The notes under the pieces are model-generated. The model had not been told where the DNA came from. It did not search any database and saw nothing but the letters and a program-made list of their open reading frames with translations. Positions 33,167 through 45,265 of a stretch of DNA of 64,000 bases are shown here, piece after piece. Each line of letters begins with the position of its first letter. Position 1 is the stretch's first letter. The stretch lies in contig OZ010792.1 in NCBI GenBank assembly GCA_963932465.1, forward strand, positions 510,431,100-510,495,099. The letters run 5' to 3'. The DNA comes from Maratus speciosus (lineage: Eukaryota; Arthropoda; Arachnida; Araneae; Salticidae). The translations under genes were made by a program, and so were the position numbers.

Positions 33167-33399
33167 CTATACAGCTTTAAAGAAGGAATTCATTGTAGTT
33201 TGCTTTGATTTTAACAATTTCTCACTAATAATTTTTGTTTCTAAACATTCTTTAATCTCTATAAACAAATTATTTATTGTAGTAGGATCTCTATCAGGTA
33301 TCGAACTTTCTATCACTCTAACAATTTCAAAAAGTGTTTCTTGACATGAAATAGAAGCTTTAACTGGTGGAATCTCGTCGTGTACATCGGAATGAGCTC
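33167..33399 (-). pseudogene. Tigger-type transposase, last exon
   Basis: After the acceptor TTTTAG|GAGCTC at 33400, the frame encodes 'GAHSDVHDEIPPVKAS' and ends 'KQTTMNSFFKAV', matching the usual basic tail (KQTT-x-SFF) of Tigger/jerky-like transposases. The poly-A just before the acceptor is intronic, so the apparent ATG at 33442 is not a real start. Only the C-terminal tail is here; no catalytic residue remains. Confidence 0.7.
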
Positions 33400-33522
33400 C
33401 TAAAATGGATTTTTTTTTTTTTAATCTCGATTGTAGTATCATTCATTTTTATAAATAATTGTAAAATTTATTTTTTAATATTAAATATATTTAAAAAATA
33501 TTTAAAGGTTTTAAAGTTTTAC

Positions 33523-34445
33523 CTTTGTTGAGATTTCCTATAATACGATTCCCCCAATCTTCAGATAAATCATCGTAACACTTAAGGGATCTCAGGACTC
33601 TTAAAGCTCTAAAATTTTCGAAATTTTAATTTTTTTACATGTTAAACTTCTATGTTTTCTGAACATTTTGAAATAGTTGTTATCTTGAAATTCCCATTAG
33701 AACAGAAGTTATGGCATTTAGAATTATACTCGCTCAATAGCTGAAGCGGTGTTTCCAAAACTTTGAAGTCATTTTTCTCCAAATGACGTTTTTGGGCATA
33801 ACGCGCACGATATCTCAAAAACTTCTGAATATTTTTTCATGAAATTTTCAAAACATATGTTTCATGTTAGTCTGTATAAAGTGAACCTAAAATTTCCTTT
33901 TTATTGTAAAAAGAAAATATTTTTTAGGGGTTTCTATTGTTGAAATTTTCTAAATTTTGCATAAGCTAAATACAACTTTGTATTAAAAATGTAAAAATGC
34001 TTTAAATGCAAATCTATTTAGGTTCAGTATCATTATTATAATCTGAGGTATAAGTAGGCACCAAAATTTTCATTCTAGTTGCAAAATTTATTTTGTACTC
34101 GTGCGCATAAGCTGTTATGCCGATTTTCTGCTCGTCAAATGTCTGACAGTTTTGAGCCCCCTGTAAATGCTAATGCTGCATCTTGCAATTTTTCAAATAT
34201 TGGAAATGAAAGAACATACTTGTATCTTTCATTCCCATTTAAAATTGTGTCTTAATATCAAATACATTTTAAGATATGAAATGTTGAAACTGGTCCTTTT
34301 TTTTTTCATTTTTTCCACTTTTAAGAGTCCTGAGACCCCTTAAGAGCTTCTTCATATTCATGTGATTTGGAGTCATAATCAATTTTAGCTGCATTTGATA
34401 GCGGAATCACTCCATCTTCTAAAAAATTGATATCATCAATGTATT
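33523..34445 (-). pseudogene. Tigger-type transposase, penultimate exon interrupted by MITE
   Basis: Coding pieces lie at 34344-34443 ('DGVIPLSNAAKIDYDSK', acidic, typical of this region) and 33523-33581 ('YDDLSEDWGNRIIG'), ending at the donor G|GTAAAA (33522). The two pieces are in the same frame across the MITE if one TTAA is counted. The donor phase fits the acceptor of the last exon. Upstream of 34445 an in-frame TAA and unrelated repeats follow. Confidence 0.65.
33586..34339. mobile_element. TTAA-target MITE, family A, copy 2 (754 bp)
   Basis: TTAA at 33582-33585 and 34340-34343. Ends GGGATCTCAGGACTC and GAGTCCTGAGACCCC. It matches 364-1143 along its length. It interrupts the Tigger transposase exon and is therefore younger than that fossil. 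Confidence 0.9.
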
Positions 34446-34499
34446 ACTGTGGATACATTGCTTAGCCCACAAGCACTAAAGCCATTGACAGTAGTTTGC

Positions 34500-35560
34500 G
34501 TCTACGTTATCCCATGCACATTTTATCCATAGAATAGCAGAAAGTAGTTTCAAGTGCATTTTAATGATGTTACACCCTTTCGAACATAATGAAATTGATA
34601 TGCATTTATGAAGTGCACTAAAATATACATTCTGTAGAACATGCAGTGCAAAGAATATTTATTATTCATTTACAGGGCCACACAAAAGAATTCCGTTACA
34701 TAATGGTATAGGGCGAGACATATTTTTTGCGGCGTATTTTAATAATGTTAAACTATTTCACATATAATGAAATTGACATACGTTACTGAGGTTTACTACA
34801 AATTACTTATTGTGCAATAGAAGTGCATAATATTTACAGGGGCACACAAAAGATTTCGATACTGTATCCGAAGTACTGTATATTAGCGATGATTGCTGGA
34901 AGTGCATTTTTAGTTGGGAAATGAGTTTTTAAGTTTAACTAAATATTTGCATATTACGTTGTGTGTACAAATACTGTAGATCATATACAGGACTACACAA
35001 AATAATTCGAAAGGGTTACTGACTATGAACGAAAATAGCTTAAAGGTGGTTTTAAATTGAGTTATGCATTTTTACGCTGAACTACATTTAGTATATTAAG
35101 ATATGTTTGTATAACATAGATAAAATGATATACAGGGCCAAGCAAAGAATTGTATGATAATCTCTGGAAGTATGATTTCAGTAGTTTTAAGCGTGTTTTA
35201 GTCTTAATTAAATTTTAGCCAAATAGTGGCGTGTATGTAAACATAGTAGGTAAAATACAGACAAGGCAGTAGAAAAGTACTCAATTATGTTTCCGTCTAT
35301 TGGTATAAATTGCTGAAAGTGAAATTTCAACCTATTATGCGTTTTTAACACTTTCCAACGTACTTGAAAAGTGTTTATGAATTCGGTTTGTCTGTCCGTT
35401 TGGCCTTCTGTCTGATCGAACTCTAACTTGCATTAATATAGTTGGATTGCTCTGTAATTCATATATGTTATTGAGGTTTACTATGCCATGTTCGGAATTG
35501 AAAATAAAGTATGTAGCGTTCATGGTTTATTTTCAGAGACACTCAGAAATGATATTGAAT
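34500..35560 (+). repeat. ~180-bp repeat family array
   Basis: About five diverged units, each with 'acaggg(c/a)cacacaaaaga'-like and 'gcattttaatgatgttaca'-like blocks (near 34560, 34675, 34840, 34990, 35130), then the shared end block 'aacactttccaacgtac' and 'cggtttgtctgtccgt' near 35346-35400 and one more unit. No coding. Confidence 0.7.
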
Positions 35561-35576
35561 AAAAAAGTTTTTTACT

Positions 35577-36115
35577 TCTATTTTATATCAGATTTTTGCT
35601 GTTTTTTTTTTTTTTTGTTGTTGTTTTTTTTTTACTTTCTAACTTTGAAATTTACGATTTGCGAAAAATTCTGGCGTGATGTTTAAAAATGAAGGTCATT
35701 TTCAGATTCAGTGCTAAAAGGTATACCTAAAAATCAATTACCAAATTTAAATAACACAACCATCACATCTACTACCAAAAAATTTTAATATTTTACAGTA
35801 TCAGATTTTCGCTAGTTCTTTTACTTTTTACCTTTGAAATTTACAATTTCCAAAAAATCCTGACATGATGGTTAAAAATAAAATTTATTTTCATATTCAG
35901 CACAAAAAGATACATAAAAATCAACAATCAAAAGTTAAAAAACACAGCCATCTTCCATATATTTTAGAATCAGATTTTCGCTATTTTTTTACTCTTTGGA
36001 ATTTACGATTTGAGAAAAATCTTGACGTGATAGTTAAAAATGAAGGTCATTCTCGGATTCAGCGCTAAAATATACATAAGAATCAATTATGAAAAGTTAA
36101 AAAACACAACCTGTG
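35577..36115. repeat. Three ~165-215 bp direct repeats
   Basis: The sequence 'tatcagattttcgctat', 'ctttgaaatttacgatttg', 'gaaaaatcttgacgtgat' and 'ttcagcgctaaaa' recurs with starts near 35585, 35800 and 35967. Length differences come mainly from poly(T) expansion in the first unit. Confidence 0.7.
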
Positions 36116-36435
36116 GAAACTTGTGTTATTTATGCTAGCTTATTTACCATTAGGTTAACTTTTTAAAATGCACCATAAGTTAATTTAAAACTTATTGTAA
36201 TACAATTTGATTACTTCACACTTACATACATTTTAGTTTATTTAAACGAAAACTTGCCAATTGCACAGACTTTTTCCTTCTTTTTGGAATGCATCTTGCG
36301 GTAACACAAATTAGATTTTTTAATCCTAGGTGCACTTGCATACTGCCACTGATGTTTGGGTCTATCTAATCAAATGCTGTTTGAGGCATTCTAATTTTTG
36401 AAAAGCTTCTTGGAATTTTTTTAATGCCTTTTTTT

Positions 36436-37305
36436 TTTTTACTTTCTTCTTTCGTGAAAAAATTCGACTTCCGGTTTTCGGCGGATTTATGCGTTTTAGA
36501 AGTCCTGAACACGATTTGACTATTTTTAGAAAATATCTGTCTGCGAGTCTTTGAGTCTGTCTGTGAGTCTGCCTGTCTGTATGTTACACAAATTTTGTGA
36601 GCGCTCTATCTCAAGAACTAATTCACGAAATTTAATAAAACTTTGATTCAGTTAGTACGTGATATAAATTAGTGCTGATTACTTTTTGGTGTAAATCGTC
36701 CAGCAAGTGGCGCTGTTATGCTGCATTATTCGTGATTTCCGCAATAGCTATATCCCAAGAACTAATGCACAGATTTCCATCAAACTCCAGAGTCAGTTAT
36801 AAATTGATATAATTTGGTGCTGATTACTTTCTGGTGTAAATTGCCCAACAGACGCATTTTTCCCGATTTCTACAATAGCTCATCTCAAGACCTAATGGAC
36901 GAATTTTCATGAAACTTCAGATTCAGTTAGTCCCTGATATAAATTGGGGCTGGTTAGTTTTGATGTAGATCGCCAAACAGGTGGCGCTGCTATGCAGAAT
37001 TTTCCATGATTTCCGCAATATCTCTACCTCAAAAACTAATGCACGGATTTTCATCAAACTTTAGATTCAGTTAGACTTCGGCATAAGTTGTTGCTGATTA
37101 GGTTTTGGTGTAAATCACCCAAAAAATGGCGCTTCTATGTACAATTTTTCAGGATTTACACGATTTTAGCGATAGTCATCTCTCAAGAACTAATGTACGG
37201 AATTTCATATCTTTAGAATCCTCATGATGAGCATAGATTTTCATTTAATGTTGGCACTGTAATAGCAAATTGAATAAAATTTTGGGATTGGCATATCCGA
37301 CTAGT
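36436..37305. mobile_element. Minisatellite-bearing element, diverged third copy
   Basis: Starts 'actttcttctttcgtg' and 'acttccggttttcggcgg', has a GTCTGTCTG-like tract, then about five units with 'aagtggcgctgttatg' or 'aggtggcgctgctatg' and 'aactaatgcacggattttca', and ends 'tgggattggcatatccgacta'. It is an independent insertion of the element seen at 19288-20665 and 21471-22855. Confidence 0.75.
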
Positions 37306-37309
37306 TTCG

Positions 37310-38130
37310 GCAAAGTCTGCAAATTTCATTTTCAAAAATTTGACACCATCTTGCTGGGGGGAAAAAAGGGATCACTGATTTGTTACTTTGCTCAGTGATA
37401 GAAATTTTTACCGCGCTAATCGAGAGAGCTTTTAAATAAAAGTTTACCACACTAAGTGAGGGATGGCCTGTATATTACATACATTTTGAAAAATTTTTAA
37501 ATATGTAAATTACTTCTAAATACATTTAGCCACGCGTGCACCACATAAGTTTAAGCTATAAATTGCACATTAGGGAGACAATTATTTTGGATTGTTCTGT
37601 AAAAGTCGTGATAGATACTCTATTATATGCACTTTTCATATAAATTACGCGTTGTCATGGAAAATTACAGATTTGTATTAGTATCCAGTTTCGGCAATAA
37701 AAAAATTTACTATTGAATTTTAATTATAGGTACATTATGTGGATATGAAAAATTTCTGTAATTCCTGAGACAAAAAATGTTTGTACAGACAAAGGAACTT
37801 ATCCTTTGAATTATTCCTGAAAAGGAATCATAGGTATTTTCAGTTCACATAGTTTTTATTATAACTATTGCCTATATATTTAATTAATTTAAGTAACAGG
37901 GCTGAAAAGAATAATGCTGAGTCCAAATTCCAAAGATTTATAATTATCTGCACTAGATTAATAATTATCTATCCTCATTATAATGATGATAAATATGAAT
38001 CTTGAGTAAATATGTAGCTTTGTGAAGAAGTTCTCAATAAAAAATTAATATATCGTAATAGATACAAAATATCTAATATATCTGGCATAAAAGTGTTAGT
38101 ACCTCTTTTTCTGTTTAATTATTATTAAGG
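37310..38130. other. AT-rich DNA, no gene seen
   Basis: No open frame of interest, repeat or terminal inverted repeat recognised in this stretch. Confidence 0.4.
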
Positions 38131-38403
38131 ATCGACCGAAATATGTTTTTAAGACCGAAACCGAATCTTCCTCCGAAAACGAAAATGTTCAAAATTTTTT
38201 TTAAGTATTTAATACATACATAAATATACATAATTATTAATTAATTAAACGTGTAATAGTACACGTGAGTCATGTTGGCTCTCTGTGCCCCTGACCAAAC
38301 CTTTTAATTTTCATATAAAATAAAATGTGATTAATTCATCAAAGCCAAAACATGATGTTCGTATTATACGAGTTTCATCTAATTAAAAAATGTTTTAGGT
38401 ATG

Positions 38404-38976
38404 CAGGATGTATCTGAAAAAGTGAGCAAAATTTTACGGGGTGCGATAGAACGCAGCTTACGAGCAAATTTCGTCATAGAATGTATGGTCAGGACGAAAG
38501 CGGTAAGAAGTTAAAAAGTAGTTTTCCGTTGTCCAATGCGATGGATTGGTCGAGTTGATCCCATAGCTTGGCCACTAAGATCGCCGGATCTCTCGTGTTT
38601 GAATTTTTTTTCTGTGGTGTCACATGAAAAGCCTAATATACGAGTGCTTCATTGAGACCGACATGGATCTAGTAGCCAGGATTGCCATTGTTCTCGGCGA
38701 TATTCGGGAAATACTTGGTGTCTTCGCAAATGTGCGTCAGTCCCTATCCCGCAGGTATGAAGCGTGTATTACAGCTGGCGGAAATATCTTTTGATCAATT
38801 TCTTTGAGCATGTACATTAATTACATTCTTGTTAATAAAATGTTTTCCTCTCATTCTTGTGTTAATTCTTTAACTGCGACAATGGAAAACTACCTTTTAA
38901 CTTCTCACCGCTTGCGTTCCGACCATGCATTCTATGACGAACTTTGCTCGTAAGCCCCTTTTTCAGATACACCCTG
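38404..38976 (+). mobile_element. Tc1/mariner-superfamily fossil (573 bp)
   Basis: Ends CAGGATGTATCTGAAAAAG and, inverted, CAGGGTGTATCTGAAAAAG continue as ~120-bp inverted arms ('cgtcatagaatg(t/c)atggtc', 'agcggt(a/g)agaagttaaaa'). TA follows the right end; the left base pair is TG. A transposase tail lies between the arms. Confidence 0.75.
38539..38794 (+). pseudogene. IS630/Tc1/mariner-type transposase C-terminal fragment
   Basis: The first frame reads 'RWIGRVDPIAWPLRSPDLS', the well-known block (IAWPPRSPDL) around the second catalytic Asp of this transposase class; the second frame reads 'ETDMDLVARIAIVLGDIRE' and 'SLSRRYEACITAGGNIF', the usual C-terminus. A frameshift and an in-frame TGA separate them. 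N-terminal DNA-binding and first catalytic Asp regions are gone. Confidence 0.7.
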
Positions 38977-39444
38977 TATATACCTCGATGATTGATCTTT
39001 TATAATGATTTTTATAAATGATCGTCTGTTATACCAGAACTTTCTCACAGAGCATTCGAAACACTTCTGCGGTTTCAAACTAAAAGTTTTCTATTACTGT
39101 TAAGTATGCAGCTTTTAATGAGCACGTCAAAAGAGCCTTCAAAGTTTAGCCATGCATGCATTTATTACTTTATAGTTTATGTCTTGGGTCAGCCATAACT
39201 GATAATTATAAACAGTGAAGTTCATAGCAATAAGAAAAGAGTGTCTCATTTGAACCGATACAGCTCAGATCAATGAATAATGTTGAAAATTTCCGAAGGA
39301 AGAAACGAGATTTTTTGCAATACAGATAGTTTCGGTTGAGTTTCGTCCCGGTCGAATTTTTGGCGGCATTTTCACCGAAGACGAATTTTCGGAGAATTTC
39401 AGATTTTGGGCCGAAAACGAAAACGAATTTTCGGTCGATCTCTA

Positions 39445-39985
39445 TTTTTTATTATGTCACTTGGGAAAAATAAATTTACTGACGCCCCCCCACCCCCCTC
39501 TCAAAATCATCAGAGATAAAGAGAATTTAGTTAATTAAATATCAAAATTCAGGGAGGGAGCAATGACCCTCCCCTGCTCCTCCTTGCCGCCCGCCACCTA
39601 CTGTGTAAACTAAAGTTACTCATTGCTAATTTCGACCAGGTAACCCTCTAAATAATATCTGTCCAATGGTAATGTTTAATCCTAATGTGATCGGGGATCA
39701 GTGGGCAGCATAAGGTTAATCCATTCGAGTCCATACAAACTGCATCAAAATTATTTTATCATTTTTCGAATGAGCTCTCCAGCCAACTCTGGTAACCTTG
39801 TCTTTAGCATCTTTTCTGTGAGTACGATAGTATACCAAAAATACACTAAGTAACGTCATGGGATGCCGAACCAAGGGAGGAGGGATCTATTTTAGGATGC
39901 TGTCGTTTTCGCCGTATCTTTATACCGGAAGCTATATCACTGCTGCTCCATTCAGCTACTATAATAGATCATTAATAGGATTTAA
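39445..39985. other. Non-coding DNA, no element recognised
   Basis: Contains C-rich 'gcccccccacccccctc' near 39484 and otherwise unremarkable sequence. No gene seen. Confidence 0.35.
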
Positions 39986-39988
39986 TCG

Positions 39989-41275
39989 CACAATGATAAG
40001 CTATGCAAACGATTAACGCTTAAATAACAAACACTCAAATTACGAATTTCTTCCCTACCCCCTTTTTAAATTATGAAGATTTTTTTTTTAAGTTTAAATT
40101 AGTTGTAATTTAAAAACACACTGACCTGTTATTTTGATGTTACAATGCAATAACAATAGTAACACAAGTTGGCAATTTTTAATAAGTCGTTTAGTTTTCC
40201 TAATCAAATAAATAACAATTACTAATTTTATCCCATTTAATCCCACAATGATATGCTATGCAAACGATTAACACTTAAAAAAAAATTCTCAAATTACGCA
40301 TTTCTTCCCTACCCCCTGTTTAAATTATGATGATTTTTTTTAAGTTTAAATTAGTTGTAATTTAAAAACACACTGGCCTGTTATTTTAATGTTACACTGC
40401 AATAAAAATAATAATGCAAGGGGGCAATTTTTAATAAGTTGTTAAGTTTTCCTAATCAAATAAATAGCAGTTATTAATTTTATCCCATTTAATCCCACAA
40501 TGATATGCTATGCAAAAGATTAACGCTTAAAAAACAAACACTCAAATTACGAATTTCTTCCCTAGCCCCCTTTTTAAATTAGGAAGATTTCTTTTTGTTG
40601 TTGTTGTAGTTTAAATTATTTGCAATTTAAAAACACACTGGCCTGTTATTTTAATGTTACACGGCAATAAAAATAATAATACAAGTTGACAATTTTTAAT
40701 AAGTTGTTAAGTTTCCTATCAAATAAATAGCAATTATTAATTTTATCCCATTTAATCCCACAATGATATGCTATGCAAAAGATTAACGCATAAAAAACAA
40801 ACACTCAAATAACGAATTTCTTCCCTAGCCCCCTTTTTAAATTAGGAAGATTTCTTTTTGTTGTTGTTGTAGTTTAAATTAGTTGCAATTTAAAAACACA
40901 CTGGCCTGTTATTTTAATGTTACACTGCAATAAAAATAATAATACAAGTTGGCAATTTTTAATAAGTTGTTAAGTTTCCTAATCAAATAAATAGCAATTA
41001 TTAATTTTATCCCATTTAATCCCACAATGATATGCTATGCAAACAATTAACGCTTAAAAAACAAACACTCAAATTACGAATTTCTTCCCTACCCCTCTTT
41101 TAAAATTATGAAGATTATTTTTTTTTTTTAAGTTTAAATTAGCTGTAATTTAAAAACACTCTGGCCTGTTATTTTAATGTTACATTGCAATAAAAATAAT
41201 AATAGAATTTTGCAATTTTTAATAAGTTGTTAAGTTTTCCTAATCAAATAAAGACCAATTACTAATTTTAAAGGG
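39989..41275. repeat. Five-unit tandem array of ~258 bp
   Basis: 'cacaatgatatgctatgcaa' starts at 39989, 40244, 40496, 40759 and 41023 (spacings 255, 252, 263, 264). Each unit also has 'caaattacgaatttcttccc', 'ggcctgttattttaatgtta' and 'taataagttgttaag'. Units are highly similar, more so than the other arrays in the window, so the array is fairly recent or homogenised. It is unrelated to the 258-bp array at 1148-2450. Confidence 0.9.
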
Positions 41276-42988
41276 AGAATGAGCAAAACCTGACAAAAAA
41301 TAAGAATTTTTATTTTTGTGTTATGAACATGTTAAAATTTAAATAAACGGTCAAGTGAGAGTATTATTCGCGCTCAGAGGATTCCGTACAATAAATATAC
41401 ATATTAGGCCTTCATTTTTCGATGCTTGATCAGATCATATGCGTGAACCACAGCATCCAGGCGGATACAATGGGGTCTGATTTGCCTAAATAAATTTGAT
41501 TTACGGAATCAAAGCTTTGTTAATTGTTTTGATAATAATAATTTAACATTTCTCTAGAGAATTAAAATATTTCATTAGTGTGCAAATTTATTTTTACACT
41601 TTTTATCCCAATGCGCAATAAATGGATGTTTCATTTTCTTATAGTCTTGAATGATCGATTTTACAAGAGTAAAATCTACGTAAGAATAAAATAAACGGTC
41701 AAGTGCGAGTATACTCGCGTTCAGAGGGTTCCTTGCAATAAATATACGAATTATTAACTGTATTATTAAAAAAATCGTTACTAAAAGAAAAATAAGACTT
41801 TGTAAAAAACTATACAACGTAGGGTTCGGTATAGATGTATATATACTAGAAAAGTATGAATGGGTATCCCGTAAAAGTTCAAAGAGATATGAAACCTAAA
41901 GGATATCAAATATTGCTATTATGTATAACTCTTTTTATTTAAATATTATCCTAATCTGTTCATGATTAACTTAATTTGGCACTGACGATAAAAGTAGTGA
42001 TATTTAAACTTCATTTGGCATTTCATAAAACTAAATTCAGCGTCTTAATAATCTTTTCTTTTTACAGTATAACTAACACAAAACCTTTGTTCCAAGTTTA
42101 AACTTGGCATTTTGCTTAGCGCGCTTCGAACGGAGGTCGCAAAGTAGCAACGCCGCCTTGATTCATGCCTCGTTTTTCCAGATAGATTTTTAATTAACTT
42201 TTAAAGACACGGGGGGAGTATTGAGATATCTACTCAATGCAAAATTAGTCGCGAATCTCATAGCATTTATGTAATTCCAATTAAATTAGTCTGTTTTTAA
42301 TAATTTGACGTTTATTGCTTTTATACAGCTACTGGATTACACAAATGTATCATTAAAAGTTGTTATCTAGGCTTTAAAAACCGATGGAATATTGAGTTCG
42401 CCGCCCCTGCCATTTTATATGTCCAAACCGTCCGTGTATTTAAGGGTTACTATCTCGGCTAATTACCAACAATTTTTTTAAAATCCTTATTAACAATGCT
42501 TTTATACTTCTGCTACGATAGGTACCTCCAGCGCTCCTCAACACCTTTCCTGAATGCCCTCAAATCGAAATTTGTGTGTAACGGAAAAATGCTCTTTTCT
42601 GAAAAACTATGTGATCTATGGTAATCGCTATAGTTTTCCTGCAAGGTTTAAACTAACGTCTACTACTTCCATTTTTTTCATAATTTTAGTTTCAGTAGAT
42701 TCGGAAATAGATGGTGGTTGGGGGGGGGGGGGGGGGGGGAGGGCAAATTTTTGCACTGCATTTTCGACATCTCTGAAAATATAATCCCTAAAATAAAAAG
42801 AAATATATTTTTAAGTTCAGCGTTGCGAAAGCTTTCACAAGATGAAACCTGCAAATATAATTCGGAAACAGTGGTATTCATAATTCGTTAATTATCCGTA
42901 TGCACTTAATATCAATCCTTAACCCTTAATTAGCCGCGCTAAGGAATTTTGTGCACATGTATGTTACGAATCGTCACATGCCTATGTT

Positions 42989-43030
<42 letters not shown>

Positions 43031-43530
43031 ATATTGTACTATATGGTACTAACAGCATTTAATTTAAAATCAGTCTTACAAAGCATTCATTCATTTTCTA
43101 AAAAAAATAGAAATATATGATGCACAAAATACACCGTACGGGAAGTTTTGCTGTGTGAATTTGCGAGATTATTTTAGGATTTAGATTCAGACGTAAATTG
43201 TTTATGTCCATTTTGTCAAATACCTAATAAAAATATGATTGATGTATTTTTGTATCATTTTTAGGACACTAAGTTAGTTAATAGATGTCCGCAGCCACTC
43301 CGTTGATTGCAAAAGCAACATAAGCACAAAAAACATTTTTTTTTTTATTGTAATTCCTATAAAATAAATAACTGGCAACCGACAAACATATTTAAAGTTT
43401 TAAGAAATTTAGTGGGCATAGAAATGTTCTTAAAATATCTAATATTTGTGAGTAAGACAGCTTTTATTGATTTCTGAAAAATCTTAAATCTTCGACTACA
43501 AGTAGCGAAACTACAGTTGGTCGCTAATTA
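41276..43530. other. Non-coding DNA with a 60-bp direct repeat and homopolymers
   Basis: A ~60-bp block beginning 'aaataaacggtcaagtg' and containing 'cgttcagaggattcc' occurs near 41341-41402 and again near 41687-41747. A poly(G) lies at about 42720-42739 and a poly(T) at about 42991-43026. The small frames here are not convincing genes. Confidence 0.5.
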
Positions 43531-44264
43531 GGTGCATTCGTAATTATAAAAATACGTAGCACCTATAGTCGTCGTTCAGTCCGTCTGTCCGTCCGCATAT
43601 AACAGAGCAAATACTACCCAACAGAATGGTCTGAAATTTTAAATGTATTATTGTTGCATAATTTTGTCGAGCCAATTCAAATTTTATGATAATCGGAGGT
43701 ATAGTTTAATTACAGTGGCAGTCAAAAGTTTTCTTTACATTACGGCCAATGGGAAAAATTATTGCAAGTGCATTTTAATGATGTTACAGCCTTCCGAATG
43801 GTCTGAAATTTTAAATATATAATTGTTGCAAAACTTTGTTGAGCTATTTCCAATTTTATGAAAATCGGATGTATAGTTTAATTACAGGGACAGTCAAAAG
43901 CTTTCCGTTACATTACGGCCAATGGGAAAAAATTATTGCAAGTGCATTTTAATGATGTTCCAGCCTTTCAAATGGTCTGAAATTTTAAATATATAATTGC
44001 TGCAAAATTTTGTCGAGCCATTTCAAATTTTATGAAAATCGGATGTATAGTTTAATGACAGGGACAGTCAAAAGTTTTCCGTTACATTACGGGGAATGGG
44101 GAAAAAAATATTGCAAGTGCATTTTAATGATGTTACAGACTATGCACTTATGAAGTGCAAAAAAATATACATTCAGTGCAATATGGGGTGCAAAAAATAA
44201 TTATAAAACTAGTACGAACGCACCTCATTTGCACGTTTGACGAGCAATTTCCAACTTGTTTTTC
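43531..44264 (+). mobile_element. GGTGCGTTCG-ended element bearing ~170-bp repeats, copy 2
   Basis: Begins 'aggtgcattcgtaattat' and has 'agtacgaacgcacct' near 44210-44224, with homology to copy 1 continuing to about 44264 ('aatttccaacttgttt'). Inside are three well-preserved ~175-bp units ('ttgcaagtgcattttaatga', 'gaaaatcggatgtatagttt', 'gggacagtcaaaagttttcc'). Copy 1 (30840-31412) is shorter by one unit and inverted. Confidence 0.75.
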
Positions 44265-44849
44265 TATTAGTTTGTAGTGCAACGCGCTACATTTTGAAAA
44301 ATGTAATGTAGTGAGTAGGACGATACAAAAAATCAGTATTTTGTAGCGAGCACTGCTGCAGCGCTATTTCGATAAAAGAAAATGTACCATTCTTCAATTC
44401 ACATGATCGCAACTTGACTTTTTTGTGCAAAATGTGTTCTGCGCAACAATTTGTGAATATCAGCAACAGATTACTGTAAGATTAATGAATAAAACCTATG
44501 CAGTGTATGATTATGTATAAATATGTTACGTACAATCATAACCCCTCGTTATATCCCTTGTTCAGATACTTAGTGCTCCCTCCAAATATTAATAATAATA
44601 ATAAGCTGTACGTTTAACCCCACTTTAATTTAACTAAAGATTAATTATTATTGTAGTATATGTCTTACTTTCGCTAAGAAAATTGTTGCATGTGCATAAA
44701 TTAACATTCTGGAGAATAACACAAAACATTATTGTACATTATCTTTCTTAATCAGTGTTGAATTCAGGGGGCACCCAGGTCCCCCAAAAATTAAGTTCCT
44801 TCACCATATTTTTTTTTGGGGGGGGGGGCAAAAAGGGGGAATTTTAACT

Positions 44850-45262
44850 CAAGGAAAGGGAAATCTAAAAATTTTAAGTAGGTCAAGTGGGGTATCGTTT
44901 ATTATGTATTTTTAAATTCTGAATCGAATGACACCATCCGCAACTCGATACGACCAAAGTTACGGCAGGTTTATGAATACAAATTCGAAAATTATACTTC
45001 ATTGCAGGTAAAGTAGGTTTTTAAAGCAACAACTGATGGCCATTCATGAAAATTTGGCACTAAAAATGAAGATCCTTATGGGTCCCTAAAAATTAAAGTT
45101 GTTCAACCGTGTTTTGGGGGCAAAAGGGTTTTTTAAATAGGTCATGTGGGGTATTGTATATTACGCATTTTTTAATTCTGAATCGAATGACAGCATCCGC
45201 AAGTCGATAAGATTATTCGTTAGAAAGTTACGTTAGTTTTTATTAATACAAAGTCGTGATTG
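44850..45262 (+). repeat. ~250-bp direct repeat, also inverted at 47880-48130
   Basis: 'aggtcaagtggggtat', 'aattctgaatcgaatgaca' and 'catccgcaa(c/g)tcgata' occur near 44880 and 45145. 'acaactgatgg(c/t)' and 'aattaaagttgttc' from this stretch occur inverted at 47985-48080. The two flank the TIR element 45266-47734. Confidence 0.6.
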
Positions 45263-45265
45263 ATT

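Larger units (their letters stand above)
33057..34445 (-). mobile_element. pogo/Tigger fossil, 3' part only, split by a TTAA MITE
   Basis: The end CAGTGAAACCTCTCTAACG preceded by TA (33055-33056) is a textbook Tigger terminus. Inward lie the last exon of a transposase on the minus strand, a short intron and part of the previous exon, interrupted by the MITE 33586-34339. The other TIR is missing: homology stops near 34445, where the frame meets a stop and unrelated repeats begin. Confidence 0.8.
38132..39443. mobile_element. GATCGACCGAAA-ended TIR element, host to a Tc1/mariner-type fossil
   Basis: Left end AGGATCGACCGAAA and right end TTTCGGTCGATCTCT are inverted. Subterminal 'ccgaaaacgaaaa' motifs recur on both sides (near 38174-38190 and 39400-39430). 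The fossil at 38404-38976 sits in the interior. The target duplication is unclear. hAT-like on general appearance only. Confidence 0.65.

Noticed and set aside
39989..41275. CRISPR-like array
   Set aside because: Units of ~258 bp with no short-repeat/spacer pattern, in a eukaryotic context; it is an ordinary tandem repeat.
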